Shown: positions 1 to 11,119 of the stretch, one piece after another | Position numbering within the stretch: position 1 is the first letter of the stretch | Layout of the letters: each line of letters begins with the position of its first letter | DNA from: Coprinus comatus | Taxonomy: Eukaryota > Basidiomycota > Agaricomycetes > Agaricales > Agaricaceae | Reading direction: 5' to 3' | Length of the DNA: 64,000 bases | NCBI GenBank assembly: GCA_034638255.1 | Contig: JAWPGT010000011.1 | Location: 558,001-622,000 of the forward strand | Notes under the pieces: model-generated | Seen by the model: only the letters and a program-made list of their open reading frames with translations | Told to the model about the DNA's origin: nothing | The model's database searches: none | Program-made: the position numbers and the translations under genes

Positions 1-1928
1 ATGAGCTTCCGGTATTCCCTATAAGTATGGAAGTTCCTAATATAACTCCAGGTTGGTAAGTATGGTATGAGAATACATACTACCCAGTACGACCTCCCAT
101 TGATCCTTTAGTTGAGTTTGTCATCCCGTGTCCACGCTGCAACATTGACATCTTGGGACAGAAGCCGGCGACCGGATGTATCTGAGTAACTAACCAGAAT
201 AGAAAGAAAAATCCTTGGTATTATTACATATGGACTATCATCTGGACTCTACCACACGGATGTTATTCTACCACGGCTTGCTTCTGGATTTTTTTTGGTT
301 GCTGTCTCGTGTTACGGAAAAGGTATATTAAGTTGACGTTGATGTTATGATATACTTAGCACGATGTGCTAAAGGAAGTCTTTATTTCCTCGGACACAGC
401 CTCTTCGAGTCCTCCTTAGAACGTACAACTCAGAACAGTATCCAGCTGATCTGAAAATTTCATTTCACACTCTTTCCTTGTACGTATATATACGACTGGA
501 CCTTATAACCGTTTATTTCCGTTAAAAACAAGCATACATAAACTTTATAATCTCTGTTCCAAATGGAGTAGCCACATACAGGTCAGTCAGTATCTGGTAC
601 ACATGTCAAACATACGTTTGTCGAGGAAGTATGAATGCTTCTTTTTCGAAATCAATAACTAAATCCGGAACACCATGAGAGCTGAGGGACTTCATTGAAG
701 GCCTCTTAGGAATCCAGCCTCCTCACATTTGATGTCACATTCCTAAAGCAGCTGCCCTCTTCAAAGAAGCATGATTTTTGGAAATGGGGTAGTAGTCTGT
801 AGTAGTAGAAATGGAATTCACAAATTTAGAAGGCTTGAAAAAAAAAAAGAAGAAAAGAAAACTTCTTGTGGTATGTGTAAGTGATATGAGTGTACCATAA
901 GTATGTGTAGTTTAAGTATTCGTATACTTCCCGAGAAAGTTGGCTACAAAGGCGGACCGTGTTTTTCTTAAACGACTCAAGGCTAACCCACATGAGGCCT
1001 CTACTCTTCGGAGAACTGGAGACGGCAACGCACGTAGAGCAAGAAGATTTGTTTGATATGAAATGATATTAAATAAGATAGTCTTAACCTCTTTACCGTA
1101 ACGAAAAGTACCCTGGTCTGCTGTTCAACTTTTCATGCATTTGTGGTTGGATTACCTCGTTTATTGACAGAGTTTAGTTCTGAGCATGGTGATAATCGAT
1201 GATGGTTTTCTTAGAATTTAAAATTCGAAGATTACGGAACCTGCTTTGCAATTTTATCAAACCGATCTATGAAACCGCAAAATACATCAGATTGTTGCCT
1301 ATGTTTGTTCATGCAGAAGAGTGGATAAAATAAGTACCATTGAAGCACATAGAATTGCTTTGTGATAGGGGGGTAGTTCGGAGTGAAGAGTTCGCCTGGC
1401 AGGACTAGAAGCTCTAGTTATGTACAATACTTATATGAGGAGTGTGAATATAACTTAATGATATTAAAGACTAAAACTATAAGCGAGAAGTTAAAATAAA
1501 AAGGGGAATACCACTTCAGCATTAGAAGGGTGAAAATCTTTGAGGGGTCTACCCTTGATTATGGAAATTCAATTGAGGAGGAAGTAAACGACAAGTAAAT
1601 GTCGTCATCATTTACTCATCATTGTAGTAACTGTTTGTCCAAATCTAGTCCATGGACATTATTTCGTGCCGTGAATAGTTTCTAGGCTTGCATACGATGA
1701 TCGATAAAAGCTTATGAGTTCATCACGATGCGAAATCCAAAAGTTAAATAAAAGGGTGGGCCTTGGCGAGCTCAATCTGTTCTCAGTCAATGTCGACAGG
1801 TGCTTAAAGCGAGATTTAGGTATACATTCGAGAGATAGAGATAGAATGATCCGAATTTCAGCCACCTAATCGACTACAGTTGCAGAACAGAAGACAAATA
1901 TTGAGAAACTGAATAAATATTGACACAA
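1..1928. other. Gene-free stretch at window start
   Basis: Both strands are broken by frequent stop codons. The only longer open frames lack an ATG or show no recognisable protein pattern. No tRNA, repeat array or transposon end was seen. The right part presumably holds the 3' untranslated region of the neighbouring minus-strand SURF4-like gene. Confidence 0.5.
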
Positions 1929-3073
1929 TCAATATGTCTTCTTTTTCTCATCAACAGAGAGACCGCCAGGTCCCATATTGACGAGGAGGATAAGGCCACC
2001 AACAATGGCTAGAAGAATAATCAACTTGGATATTCTTAAATTGAAGGATGGCTTACATAGTGTTTGGAAGAAGTCGTATTTGAGGAAGTCCCTTGAAGGG
2101 TGGTTGGAGTGGACGGCCCACCAGTTGTTTGCCCAAACATTGAAGACACTGAGTACCAATACTAGGAAGCCGGCCGACCACTTGGCCTTGAAACCAACGG
2201 CAACCATGATGCACGCGGCGAAGCCAATGATGGAAACAAAGACACGGGCCAAACTCCATTCACCTTGAATGATGAAGCCAAGGAAGAGGAAGATGAGGAG
2301 GACACGTCCGGTAAGAAGGAAACTAGAGTGATTGATGAGCAAATATAAAATCTTCTGTAGCTAGTATACTTACTATTTTCTGCGGTCATTTTCACTAATA
2401 GTGGGTAAACCAGCAAATACAGATTTACGAGAGGAAATCATTGAATCACTGAACAACATGAAGAGTCCACCAATGACACTAAGGTTACGGAGGAAGAAGT
2501 TGAGGTCGAACATGAGGCCATAACCAAAGCCTTGAATGATGACAACAGCGAGGAGACCAGCAACGGCGTATTCGGTGTGGCGTTTAAGGATAACAGCAGA
2601 AGAACCAGTCAGCATGACCTAGTATGGCACCCATTAAGCGAGTTCTTTCGAGAAAAATATGATGCGGTAGCTTACAAGAACATTGATGAGGAGGAAAAGA
2701 TGAGAGAGTCCCCAGGGAAACTTTCTGTGTCTATAAAAGTGTTGAGGCATACACATAGGGGTAAGATCCTAGATTGAACATACTGTTGCAAATACCAGAG
2801 CTGGTCACCCCATTGCGAGATAATTCGAACAGCATCTTCGAGGAAAGTAACTACAATCAAAAAACGCCCAATTGCCGGCAAATGAGGTTTCAAAGGTTGT
2901 GAGTATATTTCGATGGCGTCTTCAGTTTGCTTGCTGATGGCACGGAGTTTCTCGAGAGGATCATCTGGGTTGGCTGCTCTGTAGCCTGAAGATGGCCTTG
3001 AGTTGGAGAGACCATGGGGGTCGATACTATATGAGTTGCCCTGTGAGCGAGCAATGTTGATCCTTGAAGACAT
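1929..3073 (-). CDS. ERV29: SURF4/Erv29-family ER cargo receptor
   Basis: Multi-pass membrane protein of about 311 aa, recognised as a SURF4/Erv29 homologue. That family loads soluble secretory cargo into COPII vesicles leaving the ER. Five exons close in frame: 3073-2784, 2730-2676, 2618-2374, 2322-2057, 2008-1929, with introns of 48-57 nt. Family marks are FLEDAVRIISQW near residue 60, the stretch HPSRDFLKYDFFQTL, and the C-terminal segment GPGGLSVDEKKKTY, whose di-lysine-like tail fits an ER retrieval signal. Several hydrophobic segments lie between these points. The start is the first ATG of the exon carrying the hydrophilic N-terminus with its predicted cytosolic Ser/Arg-rich stretch. 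The next gene, on the plus strand, begins 1.7 kb away, so the two diverge. Identity is firm; the cargo is unknown. Confidence 0.9.
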
Positions 3074-4749
3074 GGTAGGTGGTAAAGGTTGGATACTGGA
3101 TAGGTTTTAATGCACTAACGTGTCAAAAGGTCACGACGTGGCGGTAGATTACGTAAGCATCATCCTAGTCTCCGCTTGCAGTTTCATTTCTTGTCAGTGT
3201 TTGTGTCATATGTAGCGCCCGTTTCGATGCACCTTTTGTTCGTCGCGAAGCAGATCATCAGCAACACAAAAAACGATTGTCGCTCTACGGCGTATGCTGC
3301 TCCCTATTATGGCCTCGATCTTTTCCACTTGCCCTACTACTAAAGCAAAAGGCTAATGTCGGGCAACCGGGTGGATGCCGTCAACCTTGTGCTCTGATTA
3401 AACACCTGCTTTCCAGAAACCACACGGGGTGTAAAACGTGACCCGATAAAGAAAGCAAGGGGAATATGTGTGTACATGCAAGTCAGAGAACGTACTTGCT
3501 CGTCAAAGTGAATGGGAGGTGAGAGGAGACAAGTATGTCAATGGTATTCGACTGCCAGCAATGCACCTTGTCCTGGGAGTCTTGGATAAACTGAAGTGTC
3601 GCTAAGATCTAGATGTTGATCGCAACTCTATCAGGGGGGGTGGCCCAAGCACTCGAGTCCAACACAAATCAATAGCTCCCTTCGCGCTTCCACCCTGCTT
3701 TAATCCAAGCTTTATTTTGAATATACAGTTTCTATGATAGAATATTCCGTTTATTTATAGAGAGAGTTTGGGGTGTTTGTGCTTAATTTAGCTCCAGACC
3801 TTTATATTTCCGGGCCGCCCGATTCATTACTAGAGATCAATATCGCATTTCTCCTGCGCAATGAAAATGCAAGTGTTCACATATATAGTTCAAAAAAGAA
3901 CCAAGAAATCATCAACATCAGCCCCCAATTCCCCAAATACTAGTATAAGATAACAAACACTGGCATCGTCTTAAACCTCAGGTTTCAGTTATATACTTAC
4001 CATCACACCTACTACAATAGGATATATATATAATTTGTGGCATCAAGTAACAACGGCGGGGATTAAGATCTTTCAATTTTCCACACACCGGCCACCTATC
4101 CGACAGTGTGATTCTTTTCCTGGCATGAGCCTTTCCTGCCTTTTACAGGCCTTTTCCGAACAATCCATGCTCAGGTTCCGTGAGCGCGACACCTCCTAAC
4201 GGCGCTCATTCCGAACGGCATATTGGTCCGTATACATTAGCGTATCTCCGACTCGGTGGATAGCTTATGACATGTTTTTTGAGTTCTCTCTAGTGTGAGT
4301 ACAGATAATAGAGTTAAGATACAATAGCGGAAATGAGAAGTTGTTGTATTACTTATATCACCATTTAAGGAGTCGTTTCTTTGCACCTTGGGTCTTCAGG
4401 GAATGCCTTGACATCGGTGTATCTGTTTGGCTGCTGGGAGAACCAGGTTTTTTTTAGATTACAGGGCTACAGTCGGGCACATTGCAATCCCCTGTAATCC
4501 GGAGCATCCTACCAACTTGATGCGTGATGGATTCAAGTAACATAAGTGTATTGAAGTCAGATTTGTGGTATTAAAGGTTGCTCTACCCTTCATAAGCTAC
4601 AACGCAAAATATTGAGAGTCACATTGAAATACGGATGTCGCGGCCCGTGGGAGCTTAGAGTCACATGACCTCCTCCATTTTCCAGCCCAAAAACTAGCAA
4701 ATGGTATATCAGTCTCTGCTCAACATCAAGAGCCAAAAATCTAGTGGTC
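3074..4749. other. Intergenic region between divergent SURF4 and NOL10 genes
   Basis: No open frame with a recognisable product. The region must hold both 5' regions because the flanking genes diverge. It has AT-rich patches and no clear TATA box, and no repeat or RNA gene was recognised. Confidence 0.45.
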
Positions 4750-7278
4750 ATGGTCGCAGACTACTCTGACGTCAAGGTTTATACCGTCAACGGCGCAACC
4801 GCGGGCTCCTCATCATCACTGCCGGATTGGCTAATACGAAAAAGGGCTGCTGCAGGAAAAGGCAAAAGGGCGGCACGAGAGCATGTAGAAGGAACAATCG
4901 AACTTATCCAAGGATTCGAATTTCCTGAAGCCAGTAACAGAATTAGAACGACAAGGGACGGGCATCATGTTGTGGTTACCGGAACATATAAACCCCAAAT
5001 TCGAATCTGGGACTTGGACCAACTCACATTGAAATTTGAGCGTCATTCAGACGCAGAAAACGTTGACTTTGTTGTGCGTGAGTTATTCATACTTCTTATA
5101 TATTAGTTTCTGTGTGTACCAGAAGTTTGTTTTGCTCAATATATGCGTCTTTTCCAGCTTCTGTCGGATGATTGGACGAAATCAATACACCTACAAAACG
5201 ACCGCAGTGTCGAACTACATACCCAAGGCGGTTTCCACTACCGTACCCGTATTCCTCGTTTCGGACGATCAATAGCCTACCATTTCCCTTCATGCGATAC
5301 ATACATTTCTGCGACTGGAAACGAAGTCTACCGACTAAATCTTGAAGTAGGACGTTTCATGAATCCTCTTGTGCTAGAAGATGGAGCAGATGGTGAAATT
5401 TCTGGGGTGAATGCGATCGACATAAATCCTGCACACCAACTGTTGGCTTTTGGTGTTGATGGGAATGGCACAGCCCAGTTCTGGGACCCTCGCTCACGGA
5501 CGAGTGTGGGTGTCCTACATTTACCTGCGCACAGGTTATTATCGACTGCTGGTGTGGATCTGCAAGGAGGCCTAAGCGTGACGGCGATCGCTTCTCGCCC
5601 TGATGGTTTGTCTTATGCTCTTGGGACAAATACGGGTCATACATTGTTATACGATATCCGTGCGGCACGATCATATGCGCTGAAAGACCAAGGTTATGGC
5701 CTACCTATCCAAAAAGTTAAATGGATTGAAGGTGGTAGCCGAATGGCTGGCGACGGTATGGTGCTTAGTGCTGACAAGAAGGTTGTAAAGATTTGGGACA
5801 GGAATGATGTATGCTCTTGCTTTTATCTTGACTCCCGTATAGTGCTAACATGACTTTGCGTTATTAGCCTTCGAGCAATTTTGCTTCTATTACACCTGCA
5901 AATGATCTGAATGACATTCATCATATTCCTGGAAGTGGTCTTCTCATGACTGCTAACGAGGGAATCCAAATGGCAACATACTACATCCCCCAACTTGGCC
6001 CCGCCCCTCGCTGGGCCAGTTTCCTCGAGAATATCACAGAGGAAATGGAAGATCAGACCACCCGTTCTGTTTACGAGGACTACAAGTTCGTCGAGCGCAA
6101 AGAGCTATCAACGTTTGTCCTTCTCTCTATTTTCTTCTTTAATATGTCTTAATTTATCCCTGTCTTCTTGTAGACTTGGACTGGACCATCTTATTGGTAC
6201 ACCTATGCTCAAACCCTACATGCACGGATACTTCATCTCACTCAAACTCTTTGATGCTGCACGTGTCATTGCTAACCCCTTCGCATATGCTGAACACCGA
6301 GAGAAACTTGTCCGGGAGAAAATGGAGAAACTTTCCGAGACAAGAATCAGGACTAAGAAAGAAGTTGGGGTTAAGGTTAATAAGAGACTCGCGGAGAAGA
6401 TTCTTAAGGAGGAGGAAAGAGCTAAGAAACGCGAAGAGAGGAAGAAAGCTAGGAAAGCTGCTATGGGAGGAGAGGATGTAGAAATAGAGGATGCAAATGA
6501 GGAAGAGGAGGTGGAGAAGACTAACTTGCTTAACGATCCTCGATTTGCTAGGGTGTTCGAAGATCGCGAATTTGCAATTGATGAAACTAGTAAAGAGTTC
6601 GCTATGCTCAATCCCTCTACTGTCGCGAATAGAGGTAAAACAGCCGTGGAAGACGAAGAAGATGAGAGTGAAAAGGCTTCATCGGACGGTTTGGGTAGTG
6701 ACAGTGAACACGACAGTGGCGATGATTCTTCTGGGGATAGTAGTGATGCGGGTGGTACCTATTTTTTTCTTTTTAACATTCGAAATTGTCTGACACTTGA
6801 CGTGCAATTAGATCTCAGTCAATTCGATCCTCGTGCTCGTCTCAATCAAAAGAATAGTCGTAATCAAACGACTACTCGCATACCAAATGTTAATCTAGTA
6901 CCAATGCATGCCGCTCTCAAAGCGAGTCGGGGAGCGGATAAAAATTCGTCGTTCGGACAACGCCTATCCAATCCATCATCTTCCCGAATTAACAACGGTC
7001 GTTCAAGTAATGCTGGGAAACAGAGTGAAGGAGGGATGGAGATTTCATGGGTTCCTTCTGGCTCTTCGGCTGCTGACGATCACGAAGAAGAAAGATCTAG
7101 GAGGAAAGGTAAAGCTAATGAGCCAAAGAGAAAGGGCGTGGAGGTGTTTGGTGCCGGTATGGAGAAGGGTGGTGTTGAAGAGGTGGATGTTAGTGAGGCA
7201 GGGAAGAAAGGAAGAACTCAGAGAAGAAAGGGGATACGCAGTGGCAGTAAAAATGTATTTAGGGGTCTTGGCTCATAA
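4750..7278 (+). CDS. ENP2: Nucleolar protein 10 / Enp2, small-subunit ribosome biogenesis factor
   Basis: Predicted 755-aa homologue of yeast Enp2 and human NOL10, a nucleolar WD-repeat protein of the 90S/SSU processome needed for 18S rRNA maturation. Exons are 4750-5073, 5158-5808, 5868-6112, 6174-6754 and 6812-7278; all junctions keep frame. Family landmarks in order are LPDWLIRK near the N-terminus, GTYKPQIRIWDLDQL, GGFHYRTRIPRFGR, YHFPSCDTYISATGNEVYRL, GPAPRWASFLENITEEME, HLIGTPMLKPYMHGYF, and an NUC153-like segment NDPRFARVFEDREFAIDE around residue 525. The C-terminal third is charged and low-complexity (Lys/Glu- and Ser/Asp-rich) and ends in a basic tail. I start at the ATG at 4750 because the in-frame codons just upstream are not ATG. 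The gene converges on the dehydrogenase with 107 bp between stop codons. Confidence 0.93.
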
Positions 7279-7385
7279 AGAAGGCTTCTGTTGGTTTGGT
7301 CGGGGGAGTGTGAACGTAGATAATTGTTTGTATATAGACAAGTATAAGTATATTATGAATGATATCGATGTTTCTGTTTCTGTGT

Positions 7386-9059
7386 CTATGGGCCGGCCTT
7401 GACTACAACCTTGCAAGCACCTTTGCTGTTCAGTTTGTCCAACGCTTTCTGGAAATCTTTGATAGGGAAAACATCCGTAACCTTTACGTAGATTGTATAT
7501 TGAGTTTGAGTTGATAAAATCCCTGATTAGGTAGACACTCACGATTCCTTTCACATTGATCTTGCCACTGTCCATATATGCAAGTGCACGAGGGAAGGAA
7601 GTATTTTGAACGAAAGAACCGGTAATCTAATATATTTTATGAATATGGTTAAAAAAGAATGTGCAGTCAGGCAAACTCACTCTAATTTCATCAGTGAAGA
7701 TCTTGGAAGGTGACCAGTGAACCAAGGCTTCATTGGCATAAACCCCATAAATCATGAGTGTTCCACCACGCCTCACGTAGTCGATTGCGCGGTTTGCAAC
7801 TTGTTCATTTCCAGTTGCTTCTACCTGAAAAGTTATAAGTTACAAGAATTAACTTCGGAGGACTTTGTTGGTTTTGTAATTTGTAGCTTACCACGACGTC
7901 AAATCCGTAAGGATAATCTTTCTTGATTTGTTCCCATTGAGCATCGGGATTTTCTCTGTCTAGTTCAATTACAACGTCACCAGCACCAACATCCTTTGCT
8001 ACTTGAGTTTTGACACCTTTGTTAGCTGCAACTACGACTTTGGCTGCTCCGTTGAGTTTAAGAAGTTGAGCCAAGATCAAACCTAAACATGAAATGAAAG
8101 TCAGCTAGGAGATAGAGATAGAATAGTTAGGTACGAACCGGTAGGTCCAGCACCAATAATTAATGCTTCTGATCCTACACGTGCATTCAATGTTTCCATT
8201 CCGTGAATAGCACATGCTGTTGGTTCAACGAGTGTGGCATCTTTATCTGAGAGGTTGTGGAATTGGAAGACATGGTATGCTGGGCTATATAAATTAGAAG
8301 AAAATTTGAATTTAATATGTGGGTTTGAAAAGATAAAAGGCATGATACTTACGCAACGACATATTCGGCGAATCCTCCTGCCATTGTTACACCTAGAGCG
8401 TCGAAGTTTTCACAAAACAAGCTTTGACCGCGGGCACAGAAGAAACAGTTTCCACATTCCTATGTTTAGTAGAGAATGTTATGTTACTAAAAACTACGAA
8501 GGAATGGGATGTTGTCACATACTAGGAAATTTGGATTTATTACAACTCGGTTACCCACAGCTACATTCTTAACCTCTGAACCGATTTCAGCGACGACACC
8601 TACGATTTCATGTCCTGGAATGAACTGGTTCACGATAGATGTTGTGAGAACGAGAGGATTTTTGGATCGCGACTAAAGCGCATAGTGGAGACTTCTTACC
8701 GGAAAAGAGCCCATGAAATGACCCTAAAATAATGGTGATCAAGTCAGAATCTACGAATCTGGGGTAAGGTTATGTTGAATGGTTACATCTGCCAAATGTT
8801 GGTCTGTTCCGCAGACACCGCAGTAGGTCACTGGTAATTAAGATATAATATGAGTATCTGACTTGAGAATATAACTAGATCTCATTAGTAATTCACCTTT
8901 GACAAGGACATGCTTATTATCTGGAAGTTTTGGAATATCGGCCTTAACGATTTCAAGGTTACGGGGCTATTCAAGATCAAGTCGTAAATCAGAATCTGAT
9001 TTTATAAAACATGAGAGAACATGTCAAAGACTTACGGCGTGCCACAAAGCTGCTTCCAT
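7386..9059 (-). CDS. Zinc-dependent medium-chain alcohol/polyol dehydrogenase
   Basis: Predicted 343-aa medium-chain dehydrogenase/reductase split into 11 exons: 9059-9036, 8966-8897, 8830-8787, 8723-8700, 8624-8523, 8459-8353, 8284-8139, 8082-7892, 7824-7681, 7626-7543, 7481-7386. Catalytic zinc ligands are visible in CGVCGTD and GHEIVG. The structural zinc lobe is present as C-x2-C-x2-C-x7-C (ECGNCFFCARGQSLFC). The nucleotide-binding Rossmann fold shows GAGPTG followed by KVVVAANKG. The sequence most resembles the sorbitol/xylitol/arabinitol dehydrogenase branch, so NAD(P)-linked oxidation of a sugar alcohol or related alcohol is the best guess; the substrate cannot be read from sequence. 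The start MEAALWHA is typical for the family. Introns of 56-75 nt occupy about 40% of the locus, which is dense even for this genome. Confidence 0.9.
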
Positions 9060-11119
9060 GACTGAGATTGGGGATAGAGTTAATGAGAAAAACTGAAGAT
9101 CTTTTCCAAGCCCTTTCTACATATATATATACCATTTCTCTTCCATGATAAAAAGTCAGCTGAAGAGCCGGGTTTTAGTGGATATGGAATAGAAGAAGAA
9201 GGATGCTAATTAGACAACGGGTAACCTGAGTCCTTGTTCTAAAGCATGTGTAACGCAAATCCTCGGATTGGAAAGACTCAAAGATGTCTTCAAGTAATCA
9301 AAAGAACCGATTCAGTCGGCGGAATGTGTGTTCTGCTCCACCAAAAGAGGGAGAGAAGAAGAAAAAATGTCAGCTGAAACTTGGCAAAATCATCATGATT
9401 GTGATAGTAATCAATCTTAAGAGTATAAACAGAATGGCCCGCCGGTGTCGCTATCTGGAGGTATGTATATCACGTTAGCATCTCTGACAATTGTGGGACT
9501 ATCGATGGATGGTATAAGTAGAAAAGGTTATCTGTTCAATTGGGCGGTTAATTATAGCGGGTTAAAGTGGGCCCTTATCTTTGTTTTTTTGATGTTCCTT
9601 CTTCAAGGGTTTGCGAGAAAAAGTCAACACAGTGTACAAGTATGTACCACAATCTCATTACTACCTACTACTATACCTAAGAGATTATATTGAAGTTCAT
9701 CGGGTCTGTATCTTCAATCAAGGCTACACGGCGTTGAACTATTAAGGTTTTACCTACCATTTTGTTCCTGAAAGACAGAGCATGTATTATTATTACTACA
9801 ACTTGAAGTAGGGAGAAGCCCGCACTGCTCTACGACGTAATCATAGTCAAAGGTCCAACAAAAGATTAAAATGTCTCTAATCAGAAGCGAGGTAGACAGA
9901 ATCATCTTTAATCCAGCGAGACTCCGAGAACTAATCCCATTTTCGTTATCAGCTTCCCTCTGAGCCGGCGGATGGAAAGTGTACTAGCACACTTATAGCC
10001 TTCGCTCCCAAGTTTAAATTAAAGCTATTGACATGGTGGATTGTGACCCGACGTCTAAATCTCTTTCACCCGAGTCTCCGGAAGGAGTTGATGTAATAAA
10101 AAACAAAAATATGGGCTTTAACGACTTGGCGAATAAGAATAAGTACTAAAGATAACATGGTGCAACGACATTGGCTAGTAAGCGAGCTTATGCTCTTCTG
10201 GGTTCAAAGTTATGTGTGGCACTACGTGACCCTCGGAACGACGTCGGCACACAAGTAGATAAGATTGATTAGTTTCCAAGTGTAACATGGTAGTCTTACA
10301 AGGTAGTCTTACACAGTTCAGTCAGATATTCATTCTGCACAGACTCTCGATTCGAGGTAGAAAAATGTATAAATACAAACTATATAGTCCGAAATCACCA
10401 AATAAAGCTGATAAGATTGTCAAGGGTGGTGATGCGCCCGTTGCACCGAGGTTTCGAAGATGGATGACCATTATTTTCTGGTATTTTGAAGTTAATTCAA
10501 ATATTGAAGTCACCAGCAAGTCATGGATTGTCGTTTATTCCATGATGTCGAGGATTGCAACTACAAAATAATCGTGCATCGGAAGAAATATTTCCGGGTC
10601 TATTTTTAGCGACTCGGGCCCGGACCCCGGAATGTGTGGGCTTGGGTATCCGAGGGCATAGATCAATCAGCCTGATAATCATTAATCAGTTGGTTTATCT
10701 GTGTGTCTATAATTGTCTTCAATACATATTGCGCGTCATGTATAAAATAGCCGTTGCATCCCATCCTCATAAGCTACTGCACATACAGCAACATTATTAA
10801 CATGTTAATGGCAGTGTAATTTAGATTTTAGCTAAATGCAGTGGCACATCCAATGTTTTAAGACAGGTAATTCAATTCCTGACTAACTCTTAGTCTTCCC
10901 ACACATACTCAAAGGTATATATCTCTGCGAGCTTCAAACGGTGAGAGATGTTTACTTTCCCCGATGTCAACTATGCTACTTGTCCTTTGAACAACTATTT
11001 TACTTCCAACCTACTTGTACAATTCCATCACGTCATAGTTTATGTCATGTGACAATTGAGTCATTTTTGAGTCTGGATGAATGAAGTGGAATTAAGATCT
11101 GTTTTTTTTAATTTTCACC
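9060..11119. other. Intergenic region upstream of LYS2
   Basis: No confident gene. The best hint is 9284-9693 on the plus strand. An ATG there opens a short basic peptide, and a second frame from about 9435 encodes a hydrophobic span (LKWALIFVFLMFLLQGFARK) followed by a GTATGT donor-like site at 9634. I could not join these with an in-frame intron that I trust. The last 100 bp hold the LYS2 promoter. Confidence 0.4.
11057..11063 (+). promoter_or_regulatory. TGAGTCA box upstream of LYS2 (Gcn4/CPC1-type site)
   Basis: A perfect TGAGTCA lies 57 bp before the LYS2 start codon, and a six-base half match (TGAGTC) follows at 11068-11073. TGAGTCA is the consensus bound by Gcn4/CPC1 bZIP factors in fungal cross-pathway control of amino-acid synthesis. 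The match is seen directly; regulation by that pathway is inferred. Confidence 0.55.
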
